Position numbers and translations under genes: made by a program. This document shows, piece after piece, positions 7,751-16,000 of a stretch of 64,000 nucleotides of DNA. The notes under the pieces were generated by a model. It searched no databases and had not been told where the DNA came from. It saw only the letters and a list, made by a program, of their open reading frames with translations. Each line of letters begins with the position of its first letter. The first letter of the stretch is position 1. Source of the DNA: Actinomycetota bacterium (GTDB taxonomy: Bacteria; Actinomycetota; Actinomycetes; Streptosporangiales; Streptosporangiaceae); the NCBI GenBank assembly GCA_003168255.1, contig PMSU01000136.1:39946-103945 (forward strand), read 5' to 3'.

Positions 7751-8041
7751 CGCGGCGGTTCTGGTACGCCACTGTGTGGAGTCCTCGAACAGCCGGCGCC
7801 CGCACCGGCACCGGGGAAGGCGGCCCGGAAACGCCTCCTTCCGCGTCTTTTCCAAGATCGATGTGGCAGAGCCCCCCACCGGTGGTAGGCCATGCCACAT
7901 CGATCTTCGGCGGCGCTCCGGAAGGCGTGGCTCACGGGGTCTTTGGTGCTGGTGGGACGGGAGTAGTCCGGTCGGCCGGGTCCGGGGGGACCGCACGATC
8001 GTCCCGGATCAGGAAACGACGGTTAATGCCACGACGTGTCC
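7751..8041. repeat. Dispersed repeat, copy A, with symmetric cruciform core
   Basis: About 291 bp that match a second copy at 42351-42632, with small indels. The core is a perfect 14-base inverted repeat (AAGATCGATGTGGC at 7854-7867 and its complement at 7894-7907). It is centred exactly on the palindrome CCACCGGTGG (7876-7885). The element ends with CACGACGTGTCC. No coding frame appears conserved between copies. It could be a non-autonomous mobile element or a conserved regulatory/RNA element. Confidence 0.8.
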
Positions 8042-8096
8042 AAAGAGTGTCAGCGTTGCCACATCGACGCTGGATCCGGGCGCGGCTGACCGGAGT

Positions 8097-8585
8097 GAGT
8101 CGGCCCGGCATGTTGCCCATGTCAGCGCCCTCGACCTGACGCCGGAGATGCTTGAGCAGGGACAGCGTCTGGCTACCACGGACGGGCTGCGCAATATCGC
8201 CTTCTTGCTCGGCAACGCCACTTCGTTACCCTGGATCGATCACCAATTCGATCTGGTTGTCTGCCGGTTTACCCTGCACCAGGTCGCCGATCCTGCCGCC
8301 GTGGTCCGCGAGATGGTCCGCGTGACCCGCCCAACCGGCCGGATCGGGATCACCGACATAATCGCCGACGGCAACCCCCTCGTGGCCGCCGAGACCAATC
8401 GACTCGAGCACCTGCGTGACCCCAGCCACGGACGCACGCTGACTGCCAGCGAAGTCCACGCCCTGCTCATCGACGCCGGGGCCAGCATCGCCGCAACCGT
8501 TCGCCGGGATAATCGGCTCGATCTCGAAGACTGGATGAGCCGCACGCAGACACCCCCCGTCACCCCGCGCCTGACAAGGGCTGTA
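8097..8585 (+). pseudogene. Class I SAM methyltransferase fragment
   Basis: In one frame this stretch encodes the middle of a UbiE-like SAM-dependent methyltransferase: DLTPEMLEQGQ, FLLGNATSLPW, FDLVVCRFTLHQVADP, EMVRVTRPTGRIGITDI. The glycine-rich SAM-binding motif I that should precede ALDLTPEML is absent, because the upstream in-frame sequence belongs to dispersed repeat copy A. The end diverges after PVTPRLTRAV, short of the usual C-terminus. It is truncated at both ends and probably non-functional. Junction with the repeat at about 8041 suggests the repeat or a deletion removed the 5' half. Confidence 0.7.
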
Positions 8586-8737
8586 TTTCCATCGACGCGG
8601 GCGATGCTGGCATCCGCGCCGTCCGCAGGATCACCGCCCCGCCGGCGTAGATTGCTTACTTCCAGGGCAGCTTCCTTGCCAGTAGCGTTCGTCGTGCCGA
8701 TGCCCGCGGGGGTCCACGTACAGAGAAGGGCGGCTCT

Positions 8738-9766
8738 ATGAATGCGGCAGGAACGTCGTCGGGCACGGCCGGGCCAGCCGGCGGTGGCCGCTCGGCTCGG
8801 AGCATGACCGGGCTGCTCCCGGGAGATCGCAAAAGGGCTAACGGCGGCACGCCGCTGGCGATCGAGCTCAGCGGTTTGCATAAGAGCTTCGGCTCCGTCG
8901 AGGCGGTCAAGGGCGTCGACCTGAACGTTGCTTCAGGGGAAATCGTTGCCTTCCTCGGGCCGAACGGCGCTGGCAAGACATCGACCATCGACGTGATCCT
9001 CGGCTTGTCCCAGCCGAGCGCGGGCGAGGTGTCGGTCTACGGGATGCAGCCGCGGCAGGCGATTTCGCGCGGGCTGGTCTCCGCGGTGCTGCAGACCGGT
9101 GGGCTGCTGAAGGACCTCACGGTTGCCGAAACCGCCCGGTACACGGCGAGCCTGTTCGCGCACAGCCAGCCGGTTGACGAAGTCTTGAAGCGGGCGGGCA
9201 TCGCCGACATAGGCGACCGAATGGTCGGCAAGTGCTCTGGCGGTGAGAAGCAGCGGCTACGGTTCGCGATGGCGCTGCTGTCCGATCCGGAACTGCTGAT
9301 TCTCGACGAGCCCACGACCGGCATGGATGTCGAGGGCCGGCGCAGTTTCTGGGCCGCGATCCGGCAGGACGCTGAGCTGGGACGCACCGTGCTGTTTGCG
9401 ACCCACTACCTGGAAGAGGCCGACGAATACGCCGACCGGATCATCCTGCTACGTCATGGCCAGATCGTTGCCGATGGCACCGCGGCGCAGGTCAAGGCGC
9501 TTGCGGCCGGCCGGACAGTACGTGCCACGCTGGCCGGCGCCGATGAGTCCGCGCTGCGCGGCATTCCGGGAGTCGATAGCGTCGAGATGCGGGGCGACAC
9601 CGTGCTTGTCCATTCGAAAGACAGCGACGCGGTGGCCAGATACCTGCTGACCAGTACGTCCGCCAGGGACCTCGAGATCACCACTCGCGGGCTCGAGGAT
9701 GCTTTCCTCGCCCTGACCAGCGACGACACCGATGCCAACGGTAGCCACACAGGAGCATCACGATGA
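8738..9766 (+). CDS. ABC-2 type exporter ATP-binding protein
   Basis: A DrrA/CcmA-like ATPase of 342 residues. Walker A GPNGAGKTS, Q-loop near AVLQTGGLL, signature CSGGEKQRLRF, Walker B LLILDEPTTGMD, and switch His in FATHYLEEADEYA. A C-terminal domain of about 80 residues resembles those of daunorubicin-type exporters. ATG 8738 is preceded by AGAAGGG at good spacing; an in-frame ATG at 8804 is an alternative. Its stop overlaps the permease start (ATGA), so the pair forms one transporter. Substrate unknown. Confidence 0.92.
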   Translation: MNAAGTSSGTAGPAGGGRSARSMTGLLPGDRKRANGGTPLAIELSGLHKSFGSVEAVKGVDLNVASGEIVAFLGPNGAGKTSTIDVILGLSQPSAGEVSVYGMQPRQAISRGLVSAVLQTGGLLKDLTVAETARYTASLFAHSQPVDEVLKRAGIADIGDRMVGKCSGGEKQRLRFAMALLSDPELLILDEPTTGMDVEGRRSFWAAIRQDAELGRTVLFATHYLEEADEYADRIILLRHGQIVADGTAAQVKALAAGRTVRATLAGADESALRGIPGVDSVEMRGDTVLVHSKDSDAVARYLLTSTSARDLEITTRGLEDAFLALTSDDTDANGSHTGASR

Positions 9767-10563
9767 GTACCAGGTCCGTCGTCGCACCCGATTTGACCAC
9801 CCGGCGCGCTCCGGGCATGGGCGGACTCAACCTCACGGTCCTCAGGCTGGAGGTGCGCCGGCTGCTCCGCAACAGGCGCACCGTCATCTTCTCGATGTTG
9901 ATGCCCTGCGTGCTCTTCCTGCTGTTCGGGCTGAACAAGGCATACGCCAGCGAGCCCGACGGCCACGGCAACGTCTCGGCATTCATCATGGTCAGCATGG
10001 CGCTGTATGGCGCCGTGCTCGCGACCACCAGCGGCGGGGCCATGGTTTCGATCGAGCGCGCGGCCGGCTGGAGCCGCCAGCTGCGGATTACCCCGCTGTC
10101 GCCGGCGGCTTACATCGCCATCAAGATGCTCACCGCACTGGTACTCGGGCTTGCCTCCGTAGTCGCTGTCTTTGCCGTCGGGCTGCTCATTGGCAAGCCC
10201 TCGATGCCGGGTTACCTGTGGATCGTCAGCGGGCTGTGTGTCTGGATCGGCTCGCTGGTATTCGCGGCGTTCGGGCTGTTCATGGGCTACTTGCTGCCGA
10301 CGGAGAACGTGATGCAGTTCCTGGGATTCGGGCTGCTGATCTTCTCCTTCGGCGGTGGGCTGTTCATCCCGCTGAACCAGTTCCCGCACCTGCTCCGGAC
10401 GATCGCCGAGTTCACTCCGCTCTATGGCCTGAACCAGCTCGTGCACGCCCCGTTGCTCGGCGTCGGCGTCCACCTGGGGTGGGCGGCCAACACCATTGCG
10501 TGGCTGGTCATCTTCGCTGGCGGCGCGATCTGGCGGTTCCGCAAGGACACCGCGCGGGTCTGA
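9763..10563 (+). CDS. ABC-2 type exporter permease
   Basis: A protein of 266 residues with six predicted membrane helices. The cytoplasmic N-terminus (RLEVRRLLRNRRTVIFSML) is typical of ABC-2 permeases, followed by the motif ERAAGWSRQLRITPLSP and the C-terminal FIPLNQFPHLLRTIAEFTPLYGLNQL. It overlaps the preceding ATPase gene by four bases. Expected to pair with that ATPase as an exporter of drugs, lipids or signals. The next gene converges 4 bp downstream. Confidence 0.92.
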   Translation: MSTRSVVAPDLTTRRAPGMGGLNLTVLRLEVRRLLRNRRTVIFSMLMPCVLFLLFGLNKAYASEPDGHGNVSAFIMVSMALYGAVLATTSGGAMVSIERAAGWSRQLRITPLSPAAYIAIKMLTALVLGLASVVAVFAVGLLIGKPSMPGYLWIVSGLCVWIGSLVFAAFGLFMGYLLPTENVMQFLGFGLLIFSFGGGLFIPLNQFPHLLRTIAEFTPLYGLNQLVHAPLLGVGVHLGWAANTIAWLVIFAGGAIWRFRKDTARV

Positions 10564-10567
10564 CCGG

Positions 10568-11221
10568 CTAGCTGAAGGGGCAGCTGGCGTAGGGAACGTC
10601 GCCCAGGTCGACAAAGCCAGGCAGGTGGATGGCGGCCGGCCCGCCACGCCAGTCGTAGTCGAGAATGAACTGGACCGGGAGCGCGCCCGGGCACCTGACG
10701 AGCACCTTGAAGGTGACGGTGAACCACGTGCTGGCGCCCGCGGGAAGGGCATTGCCTGGTGCGTAGCTCAAGACTGGCAGCTCCCCGCATGGTCCCCACG
10801 CCTGCGAGGTCACCTTGAGCCCGCCCAGCGGCAGAACAGCCGCGACCCGGCGGAGCGTCACGCCTGCCGCCGACTGGTTCGTGACCTGGACGCCCAGTTG
10901 CAGCGCGCGGCCGATCTGCGCTGAGCACTGGCTGCCGGACTGGCTCAGGGCCGGGGTGCCTGCGGCCGGGGAGATGGCGACGCGGGAACGCGAGAGGGGC
11001 GCGGCACTGCTCCTGGCGTGCCGGTCGCCGGCCGCATACCCCGCGACAAGACCGGCGGCCAGTCCCGCGACAGCGAGAATGACGGCGCTCCGCGGCGGCC
11101 GCCACCGGGGGATCGGCAGCTGGCGGCCACCCATCTCCACGACGTCATCACCAGCCGAGGGCCCGCTATTCCCCGGCGGGAAATCAGGCCTGGGCCGCCC
11201 GCTGTCATCTCGACCCGTCAC
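10568..11221 (-). CDS. Membrane-anchored protein with extracytoplasmic domain, unknown function
   Basis: A protein of 217 residues. A Pro-rich cytoplasmic N-terminus (1-42) and one transmembrane helix (about 44-62: SAVILAVAGLAAGLVAGYAAG) precede an extracytoplasmic domain. That domain has four cysteines (SQCSAQ, GPCGEL, VRCPGA, ASCPFS) likely to form two disulfides. The domain looks like a beta-sandwich (LGVQVTNQSAAGVTLRRV, STWFTVTFKVLVRCP), but no family is recognised. Monocistronic and convergent with the ABC permease. Confidence 0.65.
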   Translation of the reverse strand: MTGRDDSGRPRPDFPPGNSGPSAGDDVVEMGGRQLPIPRWRPPRSAVILAVAGLAAGLVAGYAAGDRHARSSAAPLSRSRVAISPAAGTPALSQSGSQCSAQIGRALQLGVQVTNQSAAGVTLRRVAAVLPLGGLKVTSQAWGPCGELPVLSYAPGNALPAGASTWFTVTFKVLVRCPGALPVQFILDYDWRGGPAAIHLPGFVDLGDVPYASCPFS

Positions 11222-11375
11222 CTATCCACGATAGAACGAACCGCAGAAGAATGCTTCTGCCGCCTGGTGGAGTCCGTCGGGCGCGAAGATGCCAGCCCGG
11301 CAGGATGCCGTCGCAACCTCGGGGTGGTGCTGCGGCCGGTAGCGCGATCGAATCGGGGATTGCGAGGATGGACCC

Positions 11376-11975
11376 GTGCAGACAGAAGTTGACCTCGTAT
11401 GGCCTACCGACATGACGGGCGAGCTGGCGGAACACTCGCATGCCCTTATCGGGACCGTCGCTGACCTCGGCGGCGCTATCGGCTGGATGAGCCCGCCGTC
11501 TCGGGCCGAGACGGATGAGTGGCTGGCGGGCGTGCTCGCCAGCGCCGCCGCGGGCGACGGCGCGATGTGCACCGCATGGCAGGACGGCCGACTCGTCGCC
11601 ATGGGCTTGTGGCGCCGGGATGAAGCCAGCTACTTCCGGCATATGGCCGAGCTGGCCAAGATCATGGTCCATCCGCAGGCCAGAGGCGGACGGCTAGGGC
11701 ACGTCGTGACCCAGGCGCTTATCGCCAGTGCCAGCGATGCGGGCATCGAGACGCTGCAACTTGGCGTCCGTGGCAACAACCACCTGGCTATCCAGCTCTA
11801 TAAGGAGGCCGGCTTCGTGGAGTGGGGCAGGCTCCCGGATGTCATCGAGGTCGGCGACGAGCGTTTCGACGACGTGCGGATGTACCTCAAGCTGAACAGG
11901 CCCGCACACCTGATTATGCACGGCAGCCGCCCGTCCGGCCCTGGCTCATCAGCGCGGAGACCGCGGCCGGCTTAA
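11376..11975 (+). CDS. GNAT-family N-acetyltransferase
   Basis: A protein of 199 residues. The GNAT fold is recognisable from AELAKIMVHPQARGGRLGHVVTQALIASA, where RGGRLG occupies the acetyl-CoA pyrophosphate loop, and from LGVRGNNHLAIQLYKEAGFVEWGRLPD. The protein acetylates a small molecule or protein amine using acetyl-CoA; the substrate cannot be read from sequence. The GTG start at 11376 has GAGG nine bases upstream. The Pro/Ser/Arg-rich last 25 residues are low-complexity. Confidence 0.85.
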   Translation: MQTEVDLVWPTDMTGELAEHSHALIGTVADLGGAIGWMSPPSRAETDEWLAGVLASAAAGDGAMCTAWQDGRLVAMGLWRRDEASYFRHMAELAKIMVHPQARGGRLGHVVTQALIASASDAGIETLQLGVRGNNHLAIQLYKEAGFVEWGRLPDVIEVGDERFDDVRMYLKLNRPAHLIMHGSRPSGPGSSARRPRPA

Positions 11976-11997
11976 TGGCGGCCCGAGCGAGCGGCTG

Positions 11998-12858
11998 TCA
12001 CCACCTGCTCGGGTCGGACCCGACACCCTGTAGCCCGATCGTCCGGATGAGGCTGAGCTTGCCGGCGTCATCGCTGGCTGGATCGGCCGTATGGACGATG
12101 ATCCTAAGATCGCTGCCGCCGACGGTGAGGACGTCGCAGTCCAGGGTGAGCGGCCCGACTTCCGGGTGGGCGATGGTCTTGCGGTCCGAACGGCGCGCCC
12201 CGACCCCGTGCTGCTGCCATGCCTCGGCGAATCGGCTGCTCACCTGGCGAAGGTCGGCGATCAGGCGGTGCAGGCCGGCGTCGTCCGGATACCGGCCGGC
12301 GGCCGCCCGAATGTCCGCGGCGGCCGACAGCTCGAACTCGGTGATCTCTGCCGGGCTGCGCACCACCCGCCCGGCGGTCCCGGTGAAGTGACGCCAGAGA
12401 AGGTTGCGGTCCCGCCCGGCAGAGGCCGAGGGATCACCCATCAGCGCCGCCCAGGTCGGGTTCCATGCGACCAGCGTCCATGCCGCGTCGTAGACGCCCA
12501 CCGCCGCATCGTCGAGCCGGCCAATCAGCCGTTAGATGCCCGGCGTCATGTGCGCGGAGATGGTCTTCCGGCTTGGCGGCGCGTGCCCGGCCTGCCGGTA
12601 GAGGTGGTCCCGCTCGTCCGGTGTCAGGCGCAGCGCGCGGGCGAGGCTGGCGAGGACCTGAGCGGACGGGTTGGCGGCCCGGCCCTGCTCCAGCCGGACG
12701 AGGTAGTCGACCGAGATCCCGGCCAGCGAGGCAACCTCTTCCCGGCGCAGCCCCGGGCTGCGCCGCAGGCCGGCCGCAGCCAGGCCCACAGCCGAGGGCT
12801 GTAGCCGGTCACGCCAGGCGCGAACCGTCACGCCCAGGCCGTCACGCTGATCGTCCAT
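11998..12858 (-). pseudogene. Xre/MmyB-type regulator interrupted by an in-frame TAA
   Basis: Residues 1-108 from ATG 12858 contain an Xre helix-turn-helix (LRREEVASLAGISVDYLVRLEQGR) and end HMTPGI before a TAA at 12534-12532. The same frame continues at once with RLIGRLDDAAVGVYDAAWTLVAWNPTWAALMGDPS and the whole MmyB-like ligand-binding domain to 11998. In intact relatives a glutamine codon sits at the stop position, so one C-to-T change (CAA to TAA) explains the break. Such regulators are often divergent from an SDR gene, as here. The truncated product could still bind DNA but would lack its sensor domain. Confidence 0.85.
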
Positions 12859-12962
12859 ACCCCGAGTCTGCCCTGACCCAGGCCGATGTGCCTGGTACTG
12901 CCAGTCCCACGGTCGATCCGGGACCTGGCTCTGCCATGATCGCCCCGGGGAAGATGGGCGTT

Positions 12963-13488
12963 ATGACGATCACGCTGATAACTGGAGCCAATAAGGGACT
13001 GGGCCGGGAGACTGCCCGGCGTCTCATCGAGAAGGGGCACACCGTCTACATCGGAGCCGCCCGCGCAGACGACCGCCGCCGACATGCTCGCCGTCTATGA
13101 CACCAATGTGTTTGGCGTGGTCCGGGTGACCAGGGCGATGCTGCCGCTGCTCGAACGGTCCGATGCGCCGGTGATCGTCAACGTCAGCAGCGGCATGGGC
13201 TCGCTGGCCATCACCACCGACCCGGAAAGATTCGAGTCCACCCTGAAGGCGCTTGCCTACCCCTCCTCGAAGTCCGCGCTCAACATGCTGACAAGCCAGT
13301 ACGCCAAGGCTCACCCCCGGTTCCGGATCAACGCGGTAGATCCCGGATACACCGCGACCGACCTGAACGGCCACCGCGGCACCAAGACCATCGAGCAAGG
13401 CGCGGAGATCATCGTGCGGATGGCCATGATCGGTTCCGATGGCCGCACCGGGACCTTCACCGACGAGCATGGCCTGGTTCCGTGGTGA
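12963..13488 (+). pseudogene. Short-chain dehydrogenase/reductase with internal deletion and frameshift
   Basis: The 5' part encodes the Rossmann start TLITGANKGLGRETARRLIEKGHTVYIGAARAD. At about 13065 the frame shifts and about 60 residues are missing: the NNAG strand and the region around it. It resumes as DMLAVYDTNVFGVVRVTRAMLPLLE with the catalytic region VIVNVSSGMGS and AYPSSKSALNML (YxxxK). Both the cofactor pocket and the reading frame are broken. It is divergent from the likewise broken MmyB-type regulator, so the whole regulator/enzyme pair has decayed. Confidence 0.85.
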
Positions 13489-13532
13489 TCGGGCGGAGCA
13501 GGCCCTGAGCCGGCGTATGCAAGGCTGGCTGG

Positions 13533-14537
13533 GTGGATGCAGGTGCGCGCCGGGAGTCTGCGGCGCTGAACGTCCGACTGCCATCGCCGGTTGAGCCGCT
13601 GCATGATGACAGGCTTGCGGACGCTGGGGTGCGGCTGTGGCTGAAGCGCGACGACCTCATCCATCCGGAGTTGCCGGGGAACAAGTGGCGGAAGCTGAAG
13701 TACAACCTGAGGGCGGCGGGCGAGCAGGGTCAACTCGACCTGCTGACCTTCGGCGGCGCGTACTCGAACCACATCCGGGCGACGGCGGCGGCCGGTTACT
13801 ACTTCGGTCTGGGCACGATCGGCGTGATACGCGGCGAGCAGCACGATCCGCTGAACTGGTCGCTGCAATATGCCGTGAGCAGGGGAATGCGGTTGAGGTA
13901 TCTGGACCGGCAGACATACCGCGGCAAGACGAGCCCAGAGGTGATTACCAGGCTGCGGCGCGAGCTTGGCGACTTCTACCTGCTGCCCGAGGGCGGGAGC
14001 AACGAGCTGGCCGTGCGGGGGTGCGCGGAACTGCCCGCGGAGATCGACCAGGACTTCGACGTGATCTGCTGTCCGTGCGGGACTGGCGGCACGCTGGCCG
14101 GGATCGCCGCCGGGCTAAGGCGGGGCCAGCGGGCAATCGGGTTTTCTGTGCTGAAGGGCGGGGAATTCCTGACGGCTGAGGTCGAGCGATTGCAGAGAAG
14201 CGCCACCGGGTCCGGGTCCGGGTCCGGGTCCGGGTCCGGGTCCGGGTCCGGGTCCGGGTCCGGGTCCGGGTCCGGGTCCGGGTCCGGGTCCGGGTCCGGG
14301 TCCGCCACCGGGTCCGGGTCCGGGTCCGGAAACTGGAGCATTGAATGCGGTTTCCACTTCGGCGGCTACGCCAGGAAGACACCTGAGCTTGTTGAGTTCA
14401 TCGTGGAGTTTGAGGAACGGCACGGGTTGCGGCTGGACTGGGTGTATGTCGCGAAGATGATGTTTGGAATCTTCACGATGGCGCGCCATCGCGCTTTCCC
14501 GCCAGGGGCCCGGATCGTGGCCGTGGTCACGGGGTAG
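13533..14537 (+). CDS. ACC deaminase / D-cysteine desulfhydrase-like PLP enzyme with (Gly-Ser)n insert
   Basis: Fold-type II PLP enzyme of 334 residues. The likely PLP lysine is Lys51 in ELPGNKWRKLKYN; LTFGGAYSNHIRATAAAG and LPEGGSNELAVRG follow, and the phosphate loop is CPCGTGGTLAG. The closing region is IECGFHFGGYARKTPELVEF and WVYVAKMMFGIF. The family acts on ACC, D-cysteine or similar amino acids; the substrate is not determined here. Residues 226-265 are (GS)16-AT-(GS)3, encoded by a GGGTCC array that relatives are not expected to carry. The frame is intact, so the protein may still fold, with a long flexible loop. Confidence 0.85.
   Translation: MDAGARRESAALNVRLPSPVEPLHDDRLADAGVRLWLKRDDLIHPELPGNKWRKLKYNLRAAGEQGQLDLLTFGGAYSNHIRATAAAGYYFGLGTIGVIRGEQHDPLNWSLQYAVSRGMRLRYLDRQTYRGKTSPEVITRLRRELGDFYLLPEGGSNELAVRGCAELPAEIDQDFDVICCPCGTGGTLAGIAAGLRRGQRAIGFSVLKGGEFLTAEVERLQRSATGSGSGSGSGSGSGSGSGSGSGSGSGSGSGSGSATGSGSGSGNWSIECGFHFGGYARKTPELVEFIVEFEERHGLRLDWVYVAKMMFGIFTMARHRAFPPGARIVAVVTG
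14208..14327. repeat. GGGTCC hexanucleotide array inside a PLP-enzyme gene
   Basis: Sixteen perfect GGGTCC copies (14208-14303), one GCCACC interruption, then three more copies (14310-14327). All are in frame and encode Gly-Ser pairs. Length change by slippage would add or remove Gly-Ser units without a frameshift. Confidence 0.95.
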
Positions 14538-14557
14538 CCCGGGCCGTTCCCCGTCAA

Positions 14558-14941
14558 TCAGGCTGGTTCCCAGCGCCAGCCGTCGTTGTCCTCGCAGATG
14601 ATCGATTCGCCATCCGCCGTCCGCCCGGTCACCCCGTGATCGTCATCGCGGCAGAATTCACCCGGCTGATAGCACGTGTTTTCATCGCTGATGGGGTAAC
14701 AACTACGGGCAGGGGCGGCCACCACGGGCGGGTGCGTGGATGGCGCTGCCTGCGCGGTTGTGGCGGGTGCTGATGGCGCCGTGGTTTCCAGTAACGGTGC
14801 TCCTGTTGCGCCGGCGGCGGCCGCGGTCGGCGCTGGTTTTGCCGGTGCTAAGGATGCCGTGGAGCTACAGGCTGCCAGACCCGTCGATAGTCCTAAGGCC
14901 GCGATGGCGAACACCCAAGGTCGAATAACCCGGTAACTCAT
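14558..14941 (-). CDS. Putative lipoprotein with Cys-rich C-terminal domain
   Basis: A protein of 127 residues. A signal sequence with lipobox (GLSTGLAAC; lipidated Cys25) is followed by an Ala/Pro/Thr-rich linker (26-78). The compact C-terminal domain has four cysteines (RSCYPISDENTCYQPGEFC and SIICEDNDGWRWEPA) and acidic residues, reminiscent of small calcium-binding-like surface domains. Expected to be anchored to the outer face of the membrane. Function unknown. Confidence 0.75.
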   Translation of the reverse strand: MSYRVIRPWVFAIAALGLSTGLAACSSTASLAPAKPAPTAAAAGATGAPLLETTAPSAPATTAQAAPSTHPPVVAAPARSCYPISDENTCYQPGEFCRDDDHGVTGRTADGESIICEDNDGWRWEPA

Positions 14942-15025
14942 GATGGCCCTTCTGCAACGAGGTAATGGTCAGCGCGCTCAGCAGTGAGACGCGCCGGTCC
15001 CCGTTTCAGATGACGCTCCGCCCGT

Positions 15026-15916
15026 CTAGGGTTGCGTCACTTTTACACCGGAATCGCCGGCCACCCGGATAAGGACGGCTGCCCAGGTGCGGAAGGGGCG
15101 CCACCTCTCGGCGATTGCCTCGAGCTGCGGGGCGGCCAGCGGCTCCGGCCCGGTGTTGTAGAACCGCGCGGCGTAGCTGCCCAGCCGGGGCTCGTTGAAC
15201 GTCAGCGCGTCGGTCGCGCCGGTCGCCCTGACGACGATCAGCGTGCCGTAGGTCGGCCCGATCCCGGGGATCTTCTGCACCTCCTTGAACGCCTCGGCGG
15301 CATCGAGGGCCGCCAGCCGCTGCGGGTCTAGCGCTCCGTCCAGGGCGGCCCTGGCCACCCCGTGCAGCCGGCCGATGCGGGTCGGGTCCAGGCCGCGGAA
15401 CTCCTGCACGGCAAGCAGCTGCTCTGGCGTCGGGAAGGCAGCGATCGGCTCCCCGCCGGCGACGAAGCCGCGGCCGAACGCCTCCGCGAGACGCGTCCGG
15501 ATGGCGACGGCCTGGCTGCGTCGCCGCCGCGCCGCGATGATCGACCAGGCGGCCGCCTCGTACGGTGAGTGGAACAGGACAGGCCGGAACCCCGGGTGAG
15601 CCTCCTGTAGCTCGCCGATGACCGGATCGCGCTGGCCCACCGCCAGCCACTGCGTCCCGGGGTGATCTAGGCACAGGATGCGGCATACCTGCCGCTTGAC
15701 CTGCTCCGGGTCGGCGCCGCCGACCACCGACGCGGCGAGCGTTCCGTCGCCGCACTGCGTCAGGTGAACGGCCGCCTGGCCGCGCAGGTCGTCGCTGACG
15801 AAGGCGAGCCGCAGCTCTGCCGCGGGGTCCGGGCTTCCCAGCTTGGGACCGAAGCCGAAGCCGGCGGCCGCGGCCAGGCAGAACGGCGTGTCGGGTGTGA
15901 TGGTGAATGTCGTCAT
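15026..15916 (-). CDS. HhH-GPD DNA glycosylase (AlkA-like)
   Basis: A protein of 296 residues resembling 3-methyladenine DNA glycosylase II, which removes alkylated bases in base-excision repair. The helix-hairpin-helix is VQKIPGIGPTYGTLIVVRATG (about 213-233). In E. coli AlkA the catalytic Asp lies shortly after this, in an FLPDDYL segment; the ungapped equivalent here reads LTFNEPRLG, so Glu242 occupies that place. The N-terminal AlkA-type domain and FHSPYEAAAWSIIAARRRRSQA helix are conserved in character. The enzyme may be active with Glu or have another specificity. It lies 84 bp downstream of a PadR gene on the same strand. Confidence 0.8.
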   Translation of the reverse strand: MTTFTITPDTPFCLAAAAGFGFGPKLGSPDPAAELRLAFVSDDLRGQAAVHLTQCGDGTLAASVVGGADPEQVKRQVCRILCLDHPGTQWLAVGQRDPVIGELQEAHPGFRPVLFHSPYEAAAWSIIAARRRRSQAVAIRTRLAEAFGRGFVAGGEPIAAFPTPEQLLAVQEFRGLDPTRIGRLHGVARAALDGALDPQRLAALDAAEAFKEVQKIPGIGPTYGTLIVVRATGATDALTFNEPRLGSYAARFYNTGPEPLAAPQLEAIAERWRPFRTWAAVLIRVAGDSGVKVTQP

Positions 15917-16000
15917 GGTGCGTCAACCTCCGGATGGGAAGGACGCTACGCGGACGTACCGACAAACTGGGGTGCCGGCCGGGAGACGAGTCCGCGCCGG

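Noticed and set aside
7751..8041. Insertion sequence with transposase
   Set aside because: No transposase-like frame or DDE motif is present in either copy, so it is only called a repeat.
7176..8741. One continuous 521-residue plus-strand protein
   Set aside because: Its first part is an out-of-frame shadow of the response regulator and its middle runs through the dispersed repeat. Only the methyltransferase-like segment is real.
14208..14327. CRISPR array
   Set aside because: The units are a contiguous 6-bp microsatellite with no spacers, no repeats of 25-37 bp and no cas genes.
13945..14489. Antisense frames rich in Asp-Pro or Arg-Thr dipeptides over the hexanucleotide array
   Set aside because: They only read the GGGTCC repeat in other frames. 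The plus-strand PLP enzyme explains the locus.
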